Part shown: piece by piece, positions 21,182 through 23,423 of the stretch
How the letters are laid out: each line of letters opens with the position of its first letter
Position numbering within the stretch: the stretch's first letter is position 1
DNA from: Candidatus Ryanbacteria bacterium
GTDB taxonomy: Bacteria > Patescibacteriota > Minisyncoccia > Ryanbacterales > GWA2-47-10b
DNA length: 23,423 nt
Assembly: GCA_943354465.1 (NCBI GenBank)
Contig: CALRCC010000004.1
Span: forward strand, 1 to 23,423
Direction: 5' to 3'
Translations under genes and position numbers: made by a program
Notes under the pieces: generated by a model
What the model was told of the DNA's origin: nothing
The model's input: only the letters and a program-made list of their open reading frames with translations
Database searches by the model: none

Positions 21182-21190
21182 AGTATATCA
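21182..21190 (-). promoter_or_regulatory. Extended -10 box TGATATACT, leaderless-type, for the histidine kinase
   Basis: TGATATACT, then AGTAGG, then ATG (minus strand), 3 nt after the polA stop codon. Third identical copy with the same 6-nt spacing (others at 2846 and 12376). The AGTAGG could also act weakly as a ribosome site but is too close to the ATG. Confidence 0.58.
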
Positions 21191-21191
21191 T

Positions 21192-23423
21192 CTAAAATAT
21201 TACTGGGCTCATCTCCTGCCAATTCTTGCCAAATTTTGCCTCTACCACAATAGGAACTGTAAATTCTGGCACTCGCTCCATTATCACCTTGATCTGTGGC
21301 ACGATTTTTGTGGCCTTTTCTTTTTTAATTTCAAAGATAAGCTCATCGTGCACCTGCGACAACATTCTCATGTCATTATTGTCGCGCGAAAGATACATCT
21401 CGCGAGTTATATCAATCATTGCCCGCTTTACGATATCAGCCGCGGTGCCTTGGATTGGAGCATTTATAGCCATGCGTTCTGATTCTTTGCGTATATATTC
21501 AAATGAAGATCGAAGATTTGGCAAATAGCGCTTTCTCCCAAAAAATGTTTTTACATATCCAAGCTCTCTCCCCTCGCTCACAGTATGCACGCGGTATTCT
21601 TCAATGCCAGGAAATTCTTTTAAATAATTATCAAGTGCCAATTCGGCCTCAACAACAGTCATGTGTCCAGTCTCTGCAAGCGCTCGTGCGCCCATACCAT
21701 ACAGGATGCCGAAATTAACTGTCTTGGCTCGCCTGCGCATCTTTTCTGTAACCGCGTCGGCGCTCACATGAAAAATTTCTGACGCAGTGCGTATATGAAT
21801 ATCTTCACCAGACTGAAACGCAAACATAAGCTTTGCATCGTGCGAGAGTTCTGCAGCTATACGCAGTTCCAATTGCGAATAATCAAAAGAAAAAAGCTCA
21901 TATCCTTTGGGTGATATAAACGCGCGTCGGATACTTCGCCCGAGCTCTGACTTTATTGGAATATTTTGTAAATTTGGATTTGAAGATGAAAGACGTCCTG
22001 TGGCGGCACCGGTCTCATTAAAAGTCGTGTGAACGCGACCGTCAGACGCCACAAGCTTTGGAAGCGCGTTAATATAAGTAGAGAGAAGCTTTGATATCTC
22101 GCGATACTTTATCATCATATCTATAATAGGATGCATCTCACGTAATTTTACTAACTCCGAAAACTGCGTAGATACCGCTTTTGTAGATGTCTTGCGTATA
22201 CCCTTAGTTGACAACCCTAGCTTTTCAAACAAAATGTGCGAGAGCTGTTTTGGCGAGCTTATATCAAACTCCTCGCCTGCCGACTTCCATATATCGGCCT
22301 CTAAAGAATGCTCTTCGCGCGCTGCTTCTTTTGATAATTTTGCGAGCACCTCTGTATCAAGCATAATACCTGCCTCCTCCATCTCAAATAAAATGGAGAC
22401 GAGTGGCAATTCAAAATCAAAATAAATACGAGACAAACTTTCTTTCTCTATCTTTTTTTTAATAACTTCGGCCAACTCATTAACTTCATGCAAAGACGCG
22501 CCCTTACCTTCAAGCAAATCACCCAAAGATAACCCGCGCTCGTCAGGATTCAATATCCACGCGCCAAGCTTTGTATCAAATGTTACTGGGAATGCCGACC
22601 CCAAAAAAGTCATGAGCGCGTGCGCATCATGCACGATTACTTCTTTTGATACATTCAAAATCCTAATAACAGTTGCTGTCAAAGATTGTGGCGCACTATA
22701 TTCACGCCCGTCTATCCCCAGGACCAGCCCGTCATCACCAAAAAAAAGCGTGGCACTGTCGCCCGCAGTCGCATCGTCGGTTAATTCTTCGTGCGCTACC
22801 GCCGTCTTTATCTCTTCTTTTTTTGAAATAGCGCCAGCATCTGTAAGACGAGATATAAGACTTGGGAAATGAAACTTTCTAAAAATCTTTGATACTTCTT
22901 CTGTCGGGATTCTCGTAAACGCCATGCTATCCAAATCAGCGTCTACAGGAGCGTCTCTTCGTATGGTGGCGAGCTCTTTAGAAAAGAATGCTTCTTCTTC
23001 ATTTTCGATTAACAACTTTTTGATGCGATCCTTGAGAAATGCTGGGGATTTCTTTTCCTGCTTTAGCTTTGCATACATTTCTTCGAGCCCTCCATAATGT
23101 TTTATCAGATCTGTCGCACTCTTCTCGCCTATGCCCTTGATGCCAATAATATTATCTGACGGGTCTCCCTTGAGACCCTTATAATCAGCTATGAGTTTTG
23201 GGCCAAATCCAAAACGCTCAAGCACTCTATCTTCGTCATATAAAATAGTGTCATCAATACCTTTGCGAAGCGTGTACACCATAACACGCTTGCCATCGAT
23301 CAATTGCATCGTGTCCATATCGCCTGATGCGATGATTATCGTCAAGTCTTTTTCTTTTTTAAACTTTTCAACAAGCGTGCCCAAAATATCATCCGCCTCA
23401 AAGCCAGGCGCCTCTAATATCGG
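21192..23423 (-). CDS. polA: DNA polymerase I, 5' end outside the window
   Basis: 743 codons visible; the frame runs open through the window edge, so the apparent start at 23384 is internal. The 5'-nuclease domain shows EAPGFEADDILGTL, ASGDMDTMQL and the H3TH region LKGDPSDNIIGIKGIGEKSA. The middle 3'-5' exonuclease-like domain lacks the DxE, NxxxD and DxxxD-type acidic residues, so proofreading is probably lost, as in Taq. The polymerase domain is intact: motif A DYSQLELRIAA, motif B RRRAKTVNFGILYGM (Phe at the position equivalent to E. coli F762), motif C QVHDELIFE. Repair and Okazaki-fragment maturation enzyme. First gene of the polA-kinase-regulator-holA run. Confidence 0.96.
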   Translation of the reverse strand, partial: PILEAPGFEADDILGTLVEKFKKEKDLTIIIASGDMDTMQLIDGKRVMVYTLRKGIDDTILYDEDRVLERFGFGPKLIADYKGLKGDPSDNIIGIKGIGEKSATDLIKHYGGLEEMYAKLKQEKKSPAFLKDRIKKLLIENEEEAFFSKELATIRRDAPVDADLDSMAFTRIPTEEVSKIFRKFHFPSLISRLTDAGAISKKEEIKTAVAHEELTDDATAGDSATLFFGDDGLVLGIDGREYSAPQSLTATVIRILNVSKEVIVHDAHALMTFLGSAFPVTFDTKLGAWILNPDERGLSLGDLLEGKGASLHEVNELAEVIKKKIEKESLSRIYFDFELPLVSILFEMEEAGIMLDTEVLAKLSKEAAREEHSLEADIWKSAGEEFDISSPKQLSHILFEKLGLSTKGIRKTSTKAVSTQFSELVKLREMHPIIDMMIKYREISKLLSTYINALPKLVASDGRVHTTFNETGAATGRLSSSNPNLQNIPIKSELGRSIRRAFISPKGYELFSFDYSQLELRIAAELSHDAKLMFAFQSGEDIHIRTASEIFHVSADAVTEKMRRRAKTVNFGILYGMGARALAETGHMTVVEAELALDNYLKEFPGIEEYRVHTVSEGRELGYVKTFFGRKRYLPNLRSSFEYIRKESERMAINAPIQGTAADIVKRAMIDITREMYLSRDNNDMRMLSQVHDELIFEIKKEKATKIVPQIKVIMERVPEFTVPIVVEAKFGKNWQEMSPVIF

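Noticed and set aside
23384..23384. TTG at 23384 as the start of polA
   Set aside because: The frame continues upstream into the 5'-nuclease motif EAPGFEADDIL, so the true start is outside the window.
1..23423. CRISPR arrays, insertion sequences, rRNA genes, tRNA introns
   Set aside because: No regularly spaced direct repeats, transposase motifs, rRNA segments or interrupted tRNA cloverleafs were found by reading.

Overview
The window reads as a chromosomal segment of a Candidate Phyla Radiation (Patescibacteria) bacterium, most likely of the Parcubacteria type. That is an inference. It rests on compact proteins, gene spacing of zero to a few bases, near-absence of Shine-Dalgarno sequences, tRNA genes without an encoded CCA end, a short ValS, an IPDGNRRW-type prenyltransferase and a membrane-anchored Clp-like ATPase. 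TGA is used as a stop, so the glycine-TGA code of Gracilibacteria/Absconditabacteria does not apply.

Layout. 31-3604 (minus): prenyltransferase UppS, a small membrane protein and a membrane-anchored double-AAA Clp-like ATPase. 3638-3794 (plus): tRNA-Glu(TTC) and tRNA-Val(GAC). 3942-5203 (minus): an accessory-looking pair, a six-repeat kelch membrane-anchored protein and a small membrane ORF that may carry a frameshift. 5409-9919 (plus): operon tsaD, valS, prsW-like, hsp20, closed by a strong bidirectional terminator. 9984-10406 (minus): tRNA-Phe(GAA) and tRNA-Val(TAC) in a repeat-rich noncoding region. 10552-10956 (minus): a small membrane protein with the one strong Shine-Dalgarno I found. 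11129-11701 (plus): a cassette of two or three very small genes, including an HExxH protein and a CxxC zinc-ribbon-like protein, with its own promoter and terminator. 11746-12327 (minus): a DEDDy exonuclease domain protein. 12391-13257 (plus): an exported Cys-rich, lamin-tail-like protein. 13241-16424 (minus): ruvA, a Mur ligase, a SIMPL-domain protein and a SpoU methyltransferase. 16442-18696 (plus): uvrB and rpsT. 18693-23423 (minus): polA (5' end outside the window), histidine kinase, response regulator and holA.

Functionally most of the window is housekeeping: DNA replication and repair (PolA, HolA, UvrB, RuvA), translation (ValS, TsaD, S20, four tRNAs, SpoU), envelope (UppS, Mur ligase, SIMPL, PrsW) and proteostasis (Clp-like, Hsp20). 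A two-component pair lies between the two DNA polymerase genes.

The least ordinary observations are four. (1) Both minus-strand tRNA genes at 9984-10406 have an extra copy of their own first 10-11 nucleotides upstream, separated from the gene by a segment holding the same short GC-rich palindrome. (2) A recurrent extended -10 element, TGATATACT, lies exactly 6 nt before an ATG at three genes, and similar boxes precede others, which points to leaderless mRNAs. (3) The Clp-like ATPase has a degenerate first AAA module and lacks the GYVG pore loop in the second. (4) The small cassette at 11129-11701. I saw no CRISPR array, insertion sequence, rRNA or replication origin.
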